A DNA stretch of 62,019 nt, taken from Myxococcota bacterium. GTDB lineage: Bacteria; Myxococcota_A; UBA9042; DTJE01. Where the stretch lies: contig JAGOKF010000014.1 in assembly GCA_017994695.1 (NCBI GenBank), forward strand, positions 1-62,019, read 5' to 3'. Shown here one piece after another: positions 6,973-15,384 of the stretch; positions within the stretch are counted from its first letter, which is position 1; every line of letters begins with the position of its first letter. The notes under the pieces are model-generated. The model was given only the letters and a program-made list of their open reading frames with translations, was not told the origin of the DNA and searched no databases. The position numbers and the translations under genes are program-made.

Positions 6973-9138
6973 GTGACACACAGGACGTCGGCGATCTGGA
7001 TGGCCACAGGACTGCTGCTGGCCTGGGCAGGGGCCGGATGCGGTTCCTCGGGAGGGACCGGGGACGTGGTGGCTGCGGACCTCGCGGACGTCCGGGATGT
7101 CCGGGAGACGCCCGGGGACCCCGGAACCCCGGATCTGTCCGGAGATCCGGGTACGGACCAGGCCGAGGAGGATCTCGTTCGGCCAGATGTCCCGGCCGAT
7201 GGCCCGGAAGAACTCCCCGGGGACCCGGGAGGCGACGGGGACGGGGGGTTCACGTGCCCCTCCCGCGGCCCGTGGCCTTCCATCGAGGACGGCCACAGGA
7301 AGTTCGGCCTGACGATGTTCCACTGGAACATCCAGTACGTGGCCGGCGGCCTGGTGGGGGAGTGGAACGGTCGCCCGATCAGCATCTGCGAGGAGATGTT
7401 CGGCAGCCCGGAACTGTGCGAGGGTTGGACCGACGACGTGCTGAACGACTGGATCATCCGGGTCTCCTTCCTGCCGATCCTGGACCTCTACCTGGCCCAC
7501 CCGGACTGGCGGGCCACCTTCGAGATGCCCGGCCTGATGGTCGAGGCGATGATCGATCGGCACCCGGACGTCCTGGCCAGGCTCCAGTGCGCCGCCAACA
7601 GCGGGCAGATCGAGATCGTCAGTTTCCACTGGTCCGACCAGTTGTTCCTGGCCTTCCCGTCCCGGGACCTCCTCTGGTCCATCGCGCACAACCGCCGGAT
7701 CTTCGAAGAAGCGGGCCTGCCGCTGTCCGGGGTGGTCTTCAACCAGGAGGGGCAGTCCGGGGTCGGCAAGCACCGGGTGATGGCCGAGACGGGATACACG
7801 ATCGACGTGATGCACCGGAACCTGTACCGCTACCACCAGCGGGAGGACGTCGATGACGGCGTCTGGCCGGTGTACCGGAGCCAGGGTCCCGGGGCGGCCG
7901 AGGCGGTCCGGGTGGTGGTCAGCGGCGGAGTGGACCCGTCGGCGGGGATCGACGTGAAATGGACCTTCTTCGACGACGGAGAGGTGCTGGCCACGCCGGG
8001 GAATCCCTATCTGGCCCCGGTCCAGCCCGAGCCGGACAGGAACGCCGTGAAGGACTTCGAACAGTCCCTTCAGCAACTGGCGGACCAGGGCTACCTGCAC
8101 ACCACGATCACCGACTACGTCGCCCGGCTCGAACGGCTGGGAATCGAACCCCGCTCGCTCCTCCCCATCGCCGACAGCACCTGGCAGCCTCCGAGCACCG
8201 AGGGGATCTCCCGATGGATGGGCCGGATGGGAACCCTGGGATACTCCTTCCACGAGAACGACAACCGGATCCGGACCGGCAACTACCAGGCCTCCCTCTG
8301 CCTGGCGGGAGCGGCGTTGCTGGCGGACCTAGCGGCCCGGGACGGGAAGGACGTCCGCCAGGAAAGGGCCCTCATTGTTGAGGGGTACCGGGACCTGGTG
8401 CGGGCCGAGGTGTCCGACGCCACCGGCATCAACCCCTGGCTGGGGGAGTGGGTGTACGGCTTCCGCTACAACGAGTCCTCCCAGGGGGCCTGTACGAGGG
8501 CCGTGGACGGCCTGCTGGACCTCCTCGGTCGGGACCACGTGATCCTGGACCTCGACGCGGGGGAGGCGAAGCCCGACGGGACCTTCGAACCCCAGTTCCA
8601 GCTGGCGCCCACCCCGCCGGAGGACCTGCCGGTCGCCATCGAGACCGAGGCTCCCGGACGGACCGCCGCGTGGACCTGGGCCGACGACGGTCGCGTCTTC
8701 CGGGGGGAACTGACGATCGGGCCCAGCGACGACCCCGGGGGCGAGGACCGGGCGAAGCGGACCGTGACGCTGGGGATTCCGCTGGCCGACGGGGTGCTGC
8801 GGTACACCCCGGCCCTGGTGGAGGACCGGGTGGTGTCGGTTCCCCTGGCCGACTTCCGCCTGCTGGCGAACCGGATCTACGTGCCGCTGGCCAACGGGCT
8901 GATCGGCCTGGGCCCGGACCTCTGGCTGCTGAAGTCCTGCCGGGACGTCCACCTGGCCGCCCGCATCTCGACGGGTGATGCCGACCGGATCGAGTTCATC
9001 GACGAGACGGTGCCGCAGGAAGGCGGGGTGACCTGGGTCTTCTACCTGCTGCGCGGTTCGGAGGAGGAGGCCATCGGGCTGGCACGGCTGCTGAACACCC
9101 ACCCGAACCTGGTCTTCGTGCGGTCTGGCGTTTCTTGA
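6973..9138 (+). CDS. secreted lipoprotein with GH57/GH38-like glycoside-hydrolase fold
   Basis: The GTG at 6973, preceded by GAGGTGGAG, gives 721 residues with a lipoprotein signal (Cys23, AGAGC) and an acidic Asp/Pro/Gly tether to about residue 92. From residue 110 the pattern is that of GH57-type enzymes: a strand ending in FHWN (116-119), 'DRHPDVLARLQ..ANSGQIEIVSFHW' around 200-220, and FNQEGQSG near 256-263, where Glu259 is a candidate catalytic residue. Around 400-560 there is a helical region rich in His and Asn, and the last 170 residues are beta-rich. GH57 and GH38 enzymes cleave alpha-glucan or alpha-mannoside; the substrate here cannot be told. A lipid-anchored surface enzyme acting on external polysaccharide is inferred. 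It stands alone on its strand. Confidence 0.7.
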   Translation: MTHRTSAIWMATGLLLAWAGAGCGSSGGTGDVVAADLADVRDVRETPGDPGTPDLSGDPGTDQAEEDLVRPDVPADGPEELPGDPGGDGDGGFTCPSRGPWPSIEDGHRKFGLTMFHWNIQYVAGGLVGEWNGRPISICEEMFGSPELCEGWTDDVLNDWIIRVSFLPILDLYLAHPDWRATFEMPGLMVEAMIDRHPDVLARLQCAANSGQIEIVSFHWSDQLFLAFPSRDLLWSIAHNRRIFEEAGLPLSGVVFNQEGQSGVGKHRVMAETGYTIDVMHRNLYRYHQREDVDDGVWPVYRSQGPGAAEAVRVVVSGGVDPSAGIDVKWTFFDDGEVLATPGNPYLAPVQPEPDRNAVKDFEQSLQQLADQGYLHTTITDYVARLERLGIEPRSLLPIADSTWQPPSTEGISRWMGRMGTLGYSFHENDNRIRTGNYQASLCLAGAALLADLAARDGKDVRQERALIVEGYRDLVRAEVSDATGINPWLGEWVYGFRYNESSQGACTRAVDGLLDLLGRDHVILDLDAGEAKPDGTFEPQFQLAPTPPEDLPVAIETEAPGRTAAWTWADDGRVFRGELTIGPSDDPGGEDRAKRTVTLGIPLADGVLRYTPALVEDRVVSVPLADFRLLANRIYVPLANGLIGLGPDLWLLKSCRDVHLAARISTGDADRIEFIDETVPQEGGVTWVFYLLRGSEEEAIGLARLLNTHPNLVFVRSGVS

Positions 9139-9164
9139 CAAGCCCTGCAGCGCTTCAGTACCTT
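9135..9164 (+). promoter_or_regulatory. promoter of the DGDG-repeat lipoprotein gene
   Basis: A perfect -35 hexamer TTGACA (9135-9140) overlaps the stop codon of the preceding gene and is followed after 18 nt by TACCTT (9159-9164). Confidence 0.55.
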
Positions 9165-9188
9165 GGGCTCGTGACGCAGGAGGGGATC

Positions 9189-9776
9189 ATGGCCGGTGGA
9201 TGGAAGGGGCTGTTGCCGCTGGTCCTGGCGGGTTTCGCCTGCGGGGGATCCCAGGTCGTCCACGGGGATTTCGTCACTCCGGTGATGACCCAGAAGGGGC
9301 CCGACGGGACCGTCGAGCAGACGACGGACCTGGACGGGGACGGGCAGGTGGACGTCTGGACCTCCTTCCGGGAGGTGAAGGCTGGCAAGGACCAGGTGCG
9401 CCGCCTGATGGTTCGCAAGGCGGTGGACCTGAACCGGGACGGGCGGGTGGACATCCAGATGGCCTATGACGACCAGGGGGACCTGGTCCGGGAGGAACTG
9501 GATCTGGACTTCGACGGCCGCGCCGACGTGGTTCGGCACTACCGGAAGGGGAAGCCGGAGCGGGAGGACGTGGCATCCCGCTTTGACGGTCGCATCGACA
9601 TCCGGAAGTTCTACGAGGAAGGGGTCCTGGTGGTGAAGCAGGTGGACACGGCCCGGAACGGCCATTTCGACGAGTTCCAGTACTTCGTCGGCAACAAGCT
9701 GGCCCGGGTCGGATGGGACCGGGACGGGGACGGGAAACCGGAGGTCTTCGAGGAGAACCCGGCGTTCACGGAGTAG
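9189..9776 (+). CDS. lipoprotein with repeated DGDG/EF-hand-like strand motifs
   Basis: ATG 9189 follows CAGGAGGGG and encodes 195 residues with lipobox GFAC (Cys18). The mature protein is a run of short repeats in which an Asp-rich loop is followed by a beta-strand: DLDGDGQVDVW, DLNRDGRVDIQM, DLDFDGRADVVRHY, RFDGRIDIRKFY, DTARNGHFDEFQYF, DRDGDGKPEVF. The loops resemble EF-hand or dockerin calcium-binding loops. The repeat period of 20 to 30 residues suggests a beta-solenoid or propeller-like Ca2+-binding domain. Function is unknown; I infer an envelope protein stabilised by calcium. Confidence 0.75.
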   Translation: MAGGWKGLLPLVLAGFACGGSQVVHGDFVTPVMTQKGPDGTVEQTTDLDGDGQVDVWTSFREVKAGKDQVRRLMVRKAVDLNRDGRVDIQMAYDDQGDLVREELDLDFDGRADVVRHYRKGKPEREDVASRFDGRIDIRKFYEEGVLVVKQVDTARNGHFDEFQYFVGNKLARVGWDRDGDGKPEVFEENPAFTE

Positions 9777-10800
9777 TGTTTCCCCCGGCGGCTGCTTCGG
9801 GGCTCCGCCGGCCCTGGCGGGCCACCACGCCGGCCTCCTCGAAGAGGTGGCGCGCTGCCTCGGGCAGCGGGTAGGGGTCGCGGTAGACGACTTCCCGGAT
9901 GCCCGCGTTGATGATCATCTTGCTGCACAGCACGCAGGGTTGGAAGGTGCAATAGAGGGTGGCCCCGTCCAGGCCGACTCCGTGGAAGGCCGCCTGGACG
10001 ATGGCATTTTCCTCGGCATGGCTGCACAGGCAGTCGGTCAGGCCCGAACCCGACGGGGCCAGGGAGAGGCAGCGGGGGCATCCGCCCTCGTTGCAGTTCC
10101 GGGTGCCCCGGGGGGTCCCGTTGTAGCCCGTGGAGACGATCCGGTGGTCCTTCACGACCACCGCCGCCACCCGCCGCTTCACGCAGGTGGACCGGGTGGA
10201 CACGACCTCGGCGATCCGCAGGAAGTAGTCGTCCCAGGAGGGGCGGTGGATCCGGGCGGCGGCCTGCCGGAAGACGTCCCGCACCTGGTCGTGGAGGTGC
10301 CCCAGGTCCCGGTCGTTCACGATCGTGAAGTCCGCCAGGCCGATCGTCGCGACCAGTTGCTGGGCCGCGGGGTTCCCGCTGGCCAGTTCCCGTTGTTCCG
10401 CGTCCCGGAAGGCCTCGAAATCCAGGGGGTCCCCGGGCCTGGCGCGGGCCTGGGCCCTCTGGAATCGCAGTTCGATGGGCGCGTCCACCGCGATCAGGAA
10501 GAAGTCCGGCGCCTCCCGGAGAGCCCGGACCTCGTCGGGATTGCGGATCGAGTCCACGACCTGGTTCAACCCCTGGGTGAAGCGAGCCATCGCGCGACGC
10601 GCCAGGGCATCCCGTCCCTGCTCCTCCCGGACCCGCCTGCCCTCGTCGATCAACGCGGCCCGGGAGGGCTCGATGCCGCGGTCGGCCAGCCCCCGCCGCA
10701 ACTCGTCCGACAGCGAGAAGTACTCGAACCCGGACCCCTTCAGGAAGGCCGCGACCTCTCCCTTGCCTGCGGCGTTCCTTCCTGTGATGCCCAGCACCAT
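9766..10800 (-). CDS. two-domain deoxycytidylate deaminase with N-terminal P-loop kinase-like domain
   Basis: The C-terminal half (about residues 190-330) is a zinc-dependent deaminase converting dCMP to dUMP. HAE is at 261-263 with Glu263 as proton shuttle, PCVLC at 288-292 supplies two zinc Cys, and an extra Cys cluster (NCNEGGCPRC) sits upstream. The N-terminal 180 residues begin with a P-loop (GITGRNAAGKGE) and look like a nucleotide or dephospho-CoA kinase. This domain order is known in yeast Dcd1 and in the Vibrio anti-phage deaminase DcdV/AvcD, which is longer. ATG 10800 has GGAGG upstream. Housekeeping dUMP supply for thymidylate synthesis is the default reading; defence is possible. 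Its 3' end overlaps the convergent DGDG-repeat gene by 11 nt. Confidence 0.85.
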   Translation of the reverse strand: MVLGITGRNAAGKGEVAAFLKGSGFEYFSLSDELRRGLADRGIEPSRAALIDEGRRVREEQGRDALARRAMARFTQGLNQVVDSIRNPDEVRALREAPDFFLIAVDAPIELRFQRAQARARPGDPLDFEAFRDAEQRELASGNPAAQQLVATIGLADFTIVNDRDLGHLHDQVRDVFRQAAARIHRPSWDDYFLRIAEVVSTRSTCVKRRVAAVVVKDHRIVSTGYNGTPRGTRNCNEGGCPRCLSLAPSGSGLTDCLCSHAEENAIVQAAFHGVGLDGATLYCTFQPCVLCSKMIINAGIREVVYRDPYPLPEAARHLFEEAGVVARQGRRSPEAAAGGNTTP

Positions 10801-10837
10801 TTGTCGGCCTCCGTCAACGAACTGCGGGCCCCCCTGC

Positions 10838-10866
10838 TTGACAGAGGGGGATCCGCCCAGAATAAT
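10838..10866 (+). promoter_or_regulatory. near-consensus sigma70 promoter
   Basis: TTGACA (10838-10843) and AATAAT (10861-10866) are separated by exactly 17 nt. It points at the small Cys gene, with a predicted leader of about 50 nt, and is the closest match to consensus seen in the window. Confidence 0.8.
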
Positions 10867-10920
10867 GCCACCAGTTGGGCCAGGGCCCCAGCCTTTTCTT
10901 CCCGTCCGAATGGGGGGGAC

Positions 10921-11103
10921 ATGCCGCAGAAGGTGCAGGTTCGTCTGGAAGCCCCCTTCTACTGCAAGACCCGGCGCATCGAGGTGACCGTGCAGAAGTG
11001 CCTGGATTCCTTCGTGGAGGCGAACGCCTTCTCCTTCAAGGAATCCACCTGCTTCAAGTGCACGCAGGGCCAGCGGGTCCGGAGTCTCATCGCCCGGAGT
11101 TGA
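10921..11103 (+). CDS. small Cys-containing protein, possible zinc ribbon
   Basis: It is a 60-residue basic protein starting MPQKVQVRLEAPFYC, with ATG 10921 after a GGGGGGG ribosome-binding run. Four Cys (one in FYCK, one in QKC, and a CFKC pair) could form a small zinc-binding site. The sequence is otherwise rich in Lys, Arg, Val and Phe with no signal peptide, so I expect a cytoplasmic protein. It lies alone between the divergent deaminase and the convergent GGDEF gene, behind a very strong promoter, which suggests abundant expression. I do not recognise the family. Confidence 0.75.
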   Translation: MPQKVQVRLEAPFYCKTRRIEVTVQKCLDSFVEANAFSFKESTCFKCTQGQRVRSLIARS

Positions 11104-12355
11104 CCTGACCCCCGGGAGCCTCGCCTCCGATCCCGGGATCCCAGAGGACGATCTTGTCGTTTCCCCGCTTCGCCACATAGAGGGCCTCGTCGGCCCGGGC
11201 CTGGAGTTCCGCGGCGGTCCCGGGCGGTGGGGACGACTCGGTGGACGCGATGCCGATGCTGACCCCGGGGCGGATCGAGGCTCCCTGTTCCTGGAACGAT
11301 CGGCGCGCCACCTCGTCGTGGATGCGCCGGGCCGTCTGCAACCCCTCGGCGAGGTCCATGTCCGGCAGCAGGACCAGGAACTCGTCGCCCCCGATCCTGC
11401 CCGGGACGTCCATCGCCCGGACGCTCTGGCGCAACGCCTCGCCGACCGCCCGGAGCAGCCGGTCTCCCGCTCCGTGGCCCCATCGGTCGTTGACGGTCTT
11501 CAGGTTGTCCACATCGATCATCACCAGGCAGAAATGCTTCCCCGACCGGGCGCTACGGTCGAACTCCTCCCGGAGACGGGCGTCCAGGTAGCGGCGGACA
11601 TAGAGGCCCGTCAGGCCGTCCTCGGTGGCCAGCGTGTACAGGCGCCAGTTCTCGATGGCGAGGGAGACGTGGCGACTCAGGGGATCCAGCAGCGGAAGGA
11701 CCTCCGTGGCCGGGCGCCTGGCGTCCCGGATCACCAGGGAGATGAATCCCAGGACGGTTCCCTGGGCAGGGGAGAAGAGGGGGGACGACAGGACCCGGAG
11801 CGCCGGTGCCTGGGATTCGGGGGCCGGCGGGTCCCGCAGCCAGGGGGCGTCGGAAAGGGTCGGCTCCAGCCGGAGGGTCCGGTGAACCAGCCCCACCAGG
11901 AGGGGTTTCAGCGATCGATCCCGGACCCGGACCAGGTCCCGATGTGGGCCCGCATCGCTGGAGACCACGGTCAGGACGACTCCCACGATGTCCGGAAAGG
12001 CGTCCAGCATCACCTGTCCGATCCGCCTGCCCATGTCTTCCAGGTCCAGCGTCGACGCGGCGGCCCGCCCGGCTTCCTCCAGCACCCGGAGTTCCCGGGC
12101 CTGGACCAGCAGGGACGAGACGATGCGCCAGAGGCGGAAGCAGGCCCAGGTGACCGGCAGGAAGGCCAGCGCCGTCAGTTTCAGGAGCCAGGAGACGGAC
12201 CTCTCGTCCGTGACCCCGGACAGCCGCCACAGGCCGAGGGCCACGGCGCCCAGTGCCAGGCTCGTCATCACCCAGGCGCCCGCTACGAGCCACCTGGCCC
12301 GCTTCCAGGGGCCGGGGGGCGCGGGTGCGTGGAAGGAGGTCTTCGGGTGGGTCAT
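11087..12355 (-). CDS. membrane GAF-GGDEF diguanylate cyclase
   Basis: It makes cyclic-di-GMP from GTP. The 422-residue product has two N-terminal membrane segments (about 20-42 and 55-75), a GAF-like sensor region (about 95-250) and a C-terminal GGDEF domain. The active-site signature GGDEF is intact at 322-326, and an intact inhibitory I-site RAMD lies at 313-316, five residues before it, so product feedback is expected. The start at 12355 follows GAGGGGAC and overlaps the era stop by 4 nt, so the gene is coupled to era. The last 17 nt overlap the small Cys gene on the other strand. Confidence 0.9.
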   Translation of the reverse strand: MTHPKTSFHAPAPPGPWKRARWLVAGAWVMTSLALGAVALGLWRLSGVTDERSVSWLLKLTALAFLPVTWACFRLWRIVSSLLVQARELRVLEEAGRAAASTLDLEDMGRRIGQVMLDAFPDIVGVVLTVVSSDAGPHRDLVRVRDRSLKPLLVGLVHRTLRLEPTLSDAPWLRDPPAPESQAPALRVLSSPLFSPAQGTVLGFISLVIRDARRPATEVLPLLDPLSRHVSLAIENWRLYTLATEDGLTGLYVRRYLDARLREEFDRSARSGKHFCLVMIDVDNLKTVNDRWGHGAGDRLLRAVGEALRQSVRAMDVPGRIGGDEFLVLLPDMDLAEGLQTARRIHDEVARRSFQEQGASIRPGVSIGIASTESSPPPGTAAELQARADEALYVAKRGNDKIVLWDPGIGGEAPGGQVNSGR

Positions 12356-13254
12356 GTCCCCTCGTCCAGCAGGGACCGCACCATGCGGTCCGACCGCGTC
12401 CACTCCTCGTCCACCCGGACGAAGATCCGCAGCATCACGCTCCTGCCCAGGATCGCCTCCAGTTCCCTCCGGGCCTCCGTGCCGATCCGCTTGATCATCG
12501 CGCCGTTCCGCCCGATGACGATCGGCTTCTGGGATTCCTTTTCCACGTGGATGGTCGCATCGATCTGCACCGCCCGGGGCGGTTCGGGCTCCTGGAACTG
12601 ATCGATCGTGACCGCGATCGAGTACGGGATCTCCTGCCGGGTGGAGAGGAAGACCTTCTCCCGGATGATCTCCGATGCGAGGTAGCGCATCGGGCGATCG
12701 CTGAGGTCGTCCTCCGGGTACAACGGCGGACCCACCGGCAGGCGTCGCCGGACCTCCTCGATCAGCCGGTCCACCCCGTCCCCGGTCCGTGCGCTGACCG
12801 GCACCTGGTCCTCGAAGCCGGCGTTCCGCCAGCGATCCATGCAGGGAAGCAGGTCCGACTTCTTCAGGAGGTCGATCTTGTTCAGCACCAGCAGGGTCGG
12901 CCGTCCCGATTCCCGGACCCGGTCCAGGACCAGGGCCTCCTGTTCCAGGCACGTCGACGGGTCGTGGGCATCGCTGACCAGCAGGACCAGGTCCGCATCG
13001 GCCAGGGCCTCCTCGGCCAGCCGGACCATGCGCCGGTTCAGGGCCTTGGACGGGACGTGGATCCCCGGGGTGTCGTGGAAGAGGATCTGCGCCCCCGGGA
13101 GGGTCAGGATTCCCAGGATCCGGTCCCGGGTCGTCTGGGGCTTGGGTGTCACGATGGCGATCTTGGCCCCCAGCATCCGGTTCAGCAGCGTGGACTTGCC
13201 GACGTTGGGGCGACCGGCGATGGCGACGACTCCGCAGCGAGATTCACCGGCCAT
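12352..13254 (-). CDS. era: GTPase Era, 16S rRNA/30S assembly factor
   Basis: Era binds the 3' end of 16S rRNA and checks 30S maturation. The 300-residue length is standard. G1 is GRPNVGKS (14-21), the switch region has PQTTR, G3 is DTPG, G4 NKID and G5 SAR. The C-terminal KH domain contains the GRNG(A)MIK signature of Era (VIGRNGAMIKRIG). It overlaps the prmC end by 11 nt and the GGDEF start by 4 nt, so prmC-era-GGDEF forms one transcription unit. Confidence 0.95.
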   Translation of the reverse strand: MAGESRCGVVAIAGRPNVGKSTLLNRMLGAKIAIVTPKPQTTRDRILGILTLPGAQILFHDTPGIHVPSKALNRRMVRLAEEALADADLVLLVSDAHDPSTCLEQEALVLDRVRESGRPTLLVLNKIDLLKKSDLLPCMDRWRNAGFEDQVPVSARTGDGVDRLIEEVRRRLPVGPPLYPEDDLSDRPMRYLASEIIREKVFLSTRQEIPYSIAVTIDQFQEPEPPRAVQIDATIHVEKESQKPIVIGRNGAMIKRIGTEARRELEAILGRSVMLRIFVRVDEEWTRSDRMVRSLLDEGT

Positions 13255-14146
13255 GGAGCGACTCCTGCAGGGGGGATCGGGCCGCCAGGCCCACGGGTTG
13301 GCCCGAGGGATCCCGGACCTCCACGACCGTCTCCGGAGGGAACGATGATGCCATCAGGGTCCTGGCCCGGGCCCGCTGTGTGGCGGAACCGGTCTCGACG
13401 ACCAGGTGGCCCCCGGGCCGGAGGCAGCGCAGGGCCTGGGGCAGCAGGCGGCGCAGGTGATCGACCCCCTCGGGCCCCGAGAACAGGGCCTCCGGCGGCT
13501 CGAAGTCCCGGACTCCCGGGTCCAGTTCCACCCGCTCCGTTTCCGCGACGTACGGGGGATTGCTGACGATCACGTCCCAGGGCGGATCCCAAGGCACCGC
13601 TTCCAGGAGGTCCGACCGGACCCACCGCACCCGGTCCCCCAGCCCGAGAAGCTTGCCGTTCTCCCTGGCGGTCTCGAGAGCGGCCTCGGACAGGTCCACC
13701 CCCAGGATCTCCGCATCGGGGATCCGGGATGCGAGGGCGCAGGCGATGGCGCCGCTGCCGGTGCCCACGTCCACGATGCGGGGACGGGGGGAGGCTTCGG
13801 ATCGGATCCGGTCCAGCACGGCGTCCACCAGCGACTCCGTTTCCGGCCTGGGGATCAACACCGCCGGGTTGACCCGGATTTCCAGCCCGTAGAACTCCTT
13901 CCGGCCCAGGAGGTAGGCCACCGGCTCCCCCCGGGCCCGACGCCGCACCAGTTCCCGCAGGCGGTCCCTCTCCCCGGGGGTCATGGGTCGTTCGGGGGAC
14001 AGGAAGAGGTCCAGGCGGCGAATGCCGCAGGCCTCGGCCGCCAGCAACTCGGCATCCAGGCGGGCCGTGGGGATTCCCTTTCCGGCCAGCCACCCGACGG
14101 CCAGGCGAACCGTCTCGCCGACGGTCAGAGGGGCTTCCGGCTTCAC
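13244..14146 (-). CDS. prmC: release-factor glutamine methyltransferase
   Basis: It methylates the Gln of the GGQ motif in RF1 and RF2 using S-adenosylmethionine. The 300-residue product has the helical N-terminal domain, the SAM-binding motif I VDVGTGSGAIA and the catalytic NPPY (IVSNPPYVA). LIPRPETE is the family hallmark. The usual neighbour prfA is not here; instead it leads an operon with era and a diguanylate cyclase. The intergenic gap of 85 nt to dus upstream suggests either read-through or an own weak promoter. Confidence 0.93.
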   Translation of the reverse strand: MKPEAPLTVGETVRLAVGWLAGKGIPTARLDAELLAAEACGIRRLDLFLSPERPMTPGERDRLRELVRRRARGEPVAYLLGRKEFYGLEIRVNPAVLIPRPETESLVDAVLDRIRSEASPRPRIVDVGTGSGAIACALASRIPDAEILGVDLSEAALETARENGKLLGLGDRVRWVRSDLLEAVPWDPPWDVIVSNPPYVAETERVELDPGVRDFEPPEALFSGPEGVDHLRRLLPQALRCLRPGGHLVVETGSATQRARARTLMASSFPPETVVEVRDPSGQPVGLAARSPLQESLHGR

Positions 14147-14231
14147 GATCCCACCTCGCGATCCATCGCCGCCTCGGGTCCGGGAGGACTGCTCCCGACC
14201 AGGGAAACCGGTTCCAGGTGTCGTGTCCGGT

Positions 14232-15329
14232 TCATGGGGCGTCCCAGGGAAAGTCCTCTTCCGGCGGCGGCGGACCCGGGGGCGACGCCCGCTCCTGCTC
14301 CAGCAGCGTCTCGACGGCCCCGAGGAGGCTGCTTCGACTCTGGATCATCGGCAGGAAGCGACGCAGAGCCACCGCGCCCGCCATTCCTCGGCTGTATCGG
14401 CTCAGGTGCTTCCGGAAGAGCCGTGCCGCCAGGCGGTCGTCCCCCTGGTGGGCCTCGCAGAGGAGTTCGAAGTGCCGCACGACCACCGATCGCCACTCCG
14501 GGAGATCGGGTCGGGGTGGGGCGGCAAGTCCCCGCCAGCGGGCAACCAGTTCCCGGAAGATCCAGGGGTTACCGATGGACGCCCGTCCCACCATCGCCCC
14601 GTGGCAGCCGGTCTGGCGAAGCATCCGGATGCCGTCCTCGGCGGTCAGGATGTCCCCGTTGCCGATCAGGGGACAGGAAAGCAGGCCCCGCAGACGGGTG
14701 ATCTGGGCCCAGTCGGAACTGCCCCGGAATCCCTGGGACCGGGTCCGGGCATGGAGCGTCACCAGGGCCAATCCGTGGTCCGCGGCCATCGCCGCGACCT
14801 CCTCCAGCACCGAGTGGCCCGGCGCGGCACCGGTCCGGATCTTCAGGGTGACCGGGACCCGGACCGCCTGGCGGACGGCCTTCACGATGGCCTCGAGGCG
14901 GGGCAGGTCCGACAGCAACGCGGCCCCTGCCCGGCCGTTGGTGACCCGTCTGGAGGGACAACCGGCATTGACGTCCACCGCGTCGGCTCCGGCCTCTTCG
15001 GCCTGGACCGCCGCCTCGGCCATCGTGGCCGGGTCGGCCCCCTCCACCTGCACCACCAGCGGGTGATCGTCCGGAGGGATGTCCAGGCGTCTCCGGGCGT
15101 CCTCGGCACCCCGGACCAGCGCCATGGCCGGCACCATCTCGCTGAAGCAGAGGCCCGCGCCCTGGGACCGGCAGAGCAAACGGAAGGGCCAGTCGGAGTA
15201 CCCGTCCAGGGGCGCCGCCACGAAGGGGTTGACCGCCAGCAGGTCTCCCAGGCTCGGCACCGGGTCCCGGCGCCAGCCCGCCCCGTCCGGTCGCCCTGTC
15301 GGGGAAGGAAGGTTCTTGCGAGGGATCAG
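14232..15329 (-). CDS. dus: tRNA-dihydrouridine synthase
   Basis: It reduces uridine to dihydrouridine in tRNA with FMN and NADPH. The TIM-barrel hallmarks are present: NPFVAAPLDGYSD at the start, catalytic Cys in VNAGCPSRRV, THARTR, IGNGDI, and a C-terminal helical tRNA-binding domain. The start is uncertain. No ATG or TTG lies in a sensible place; CTG 15329 has a perfectly placed AAAGGAG (6-nt spacer), GTG 15260 lacks a ribosome-binding site but is closest to the usual family start, and the longest frame (15443) would overlap the upstream gene. I chose CTG 15329. Confidence 0.88.
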   Translation of the reverse strand: MIPRKNLPSPTGRPDGAGWRRDPVPSLGDLLAVNPFVAAPLDGYSDWPFRLLCRSQGAGLCFSEMVPAMALVRGAEDARRRLDIPPDDHPLVVQVEGADPATMAEAAVQAEEAGADAVDVNAGCPSRRVTNGRAGAALLSDLPRLEAIVKAVRQAVRVPVTLKIRTGAAPGHSVLEEVAAMAADHGLALVTLHARTRSQGFRGSSDWAQITRLRGLLSCPLIGNGDILTAEDGIRMLRQTGCHGAMVGRASIGNPWIFRELVARWRGLAAPPRPDLPEWRSVVVRHFELLCEAHQGDDRLAARLFRKHLSRYSRGMAGAVALRRFLPMIQSRSSLLGAVETLLEQERASPPGPPPPEEDFPWDAP

Positions 15330-15384
15330 GTTCCGCTCCTTTCCCGGCGTGCGAACGAGAGAATCGCGGATCGCGGGCCTGCCA

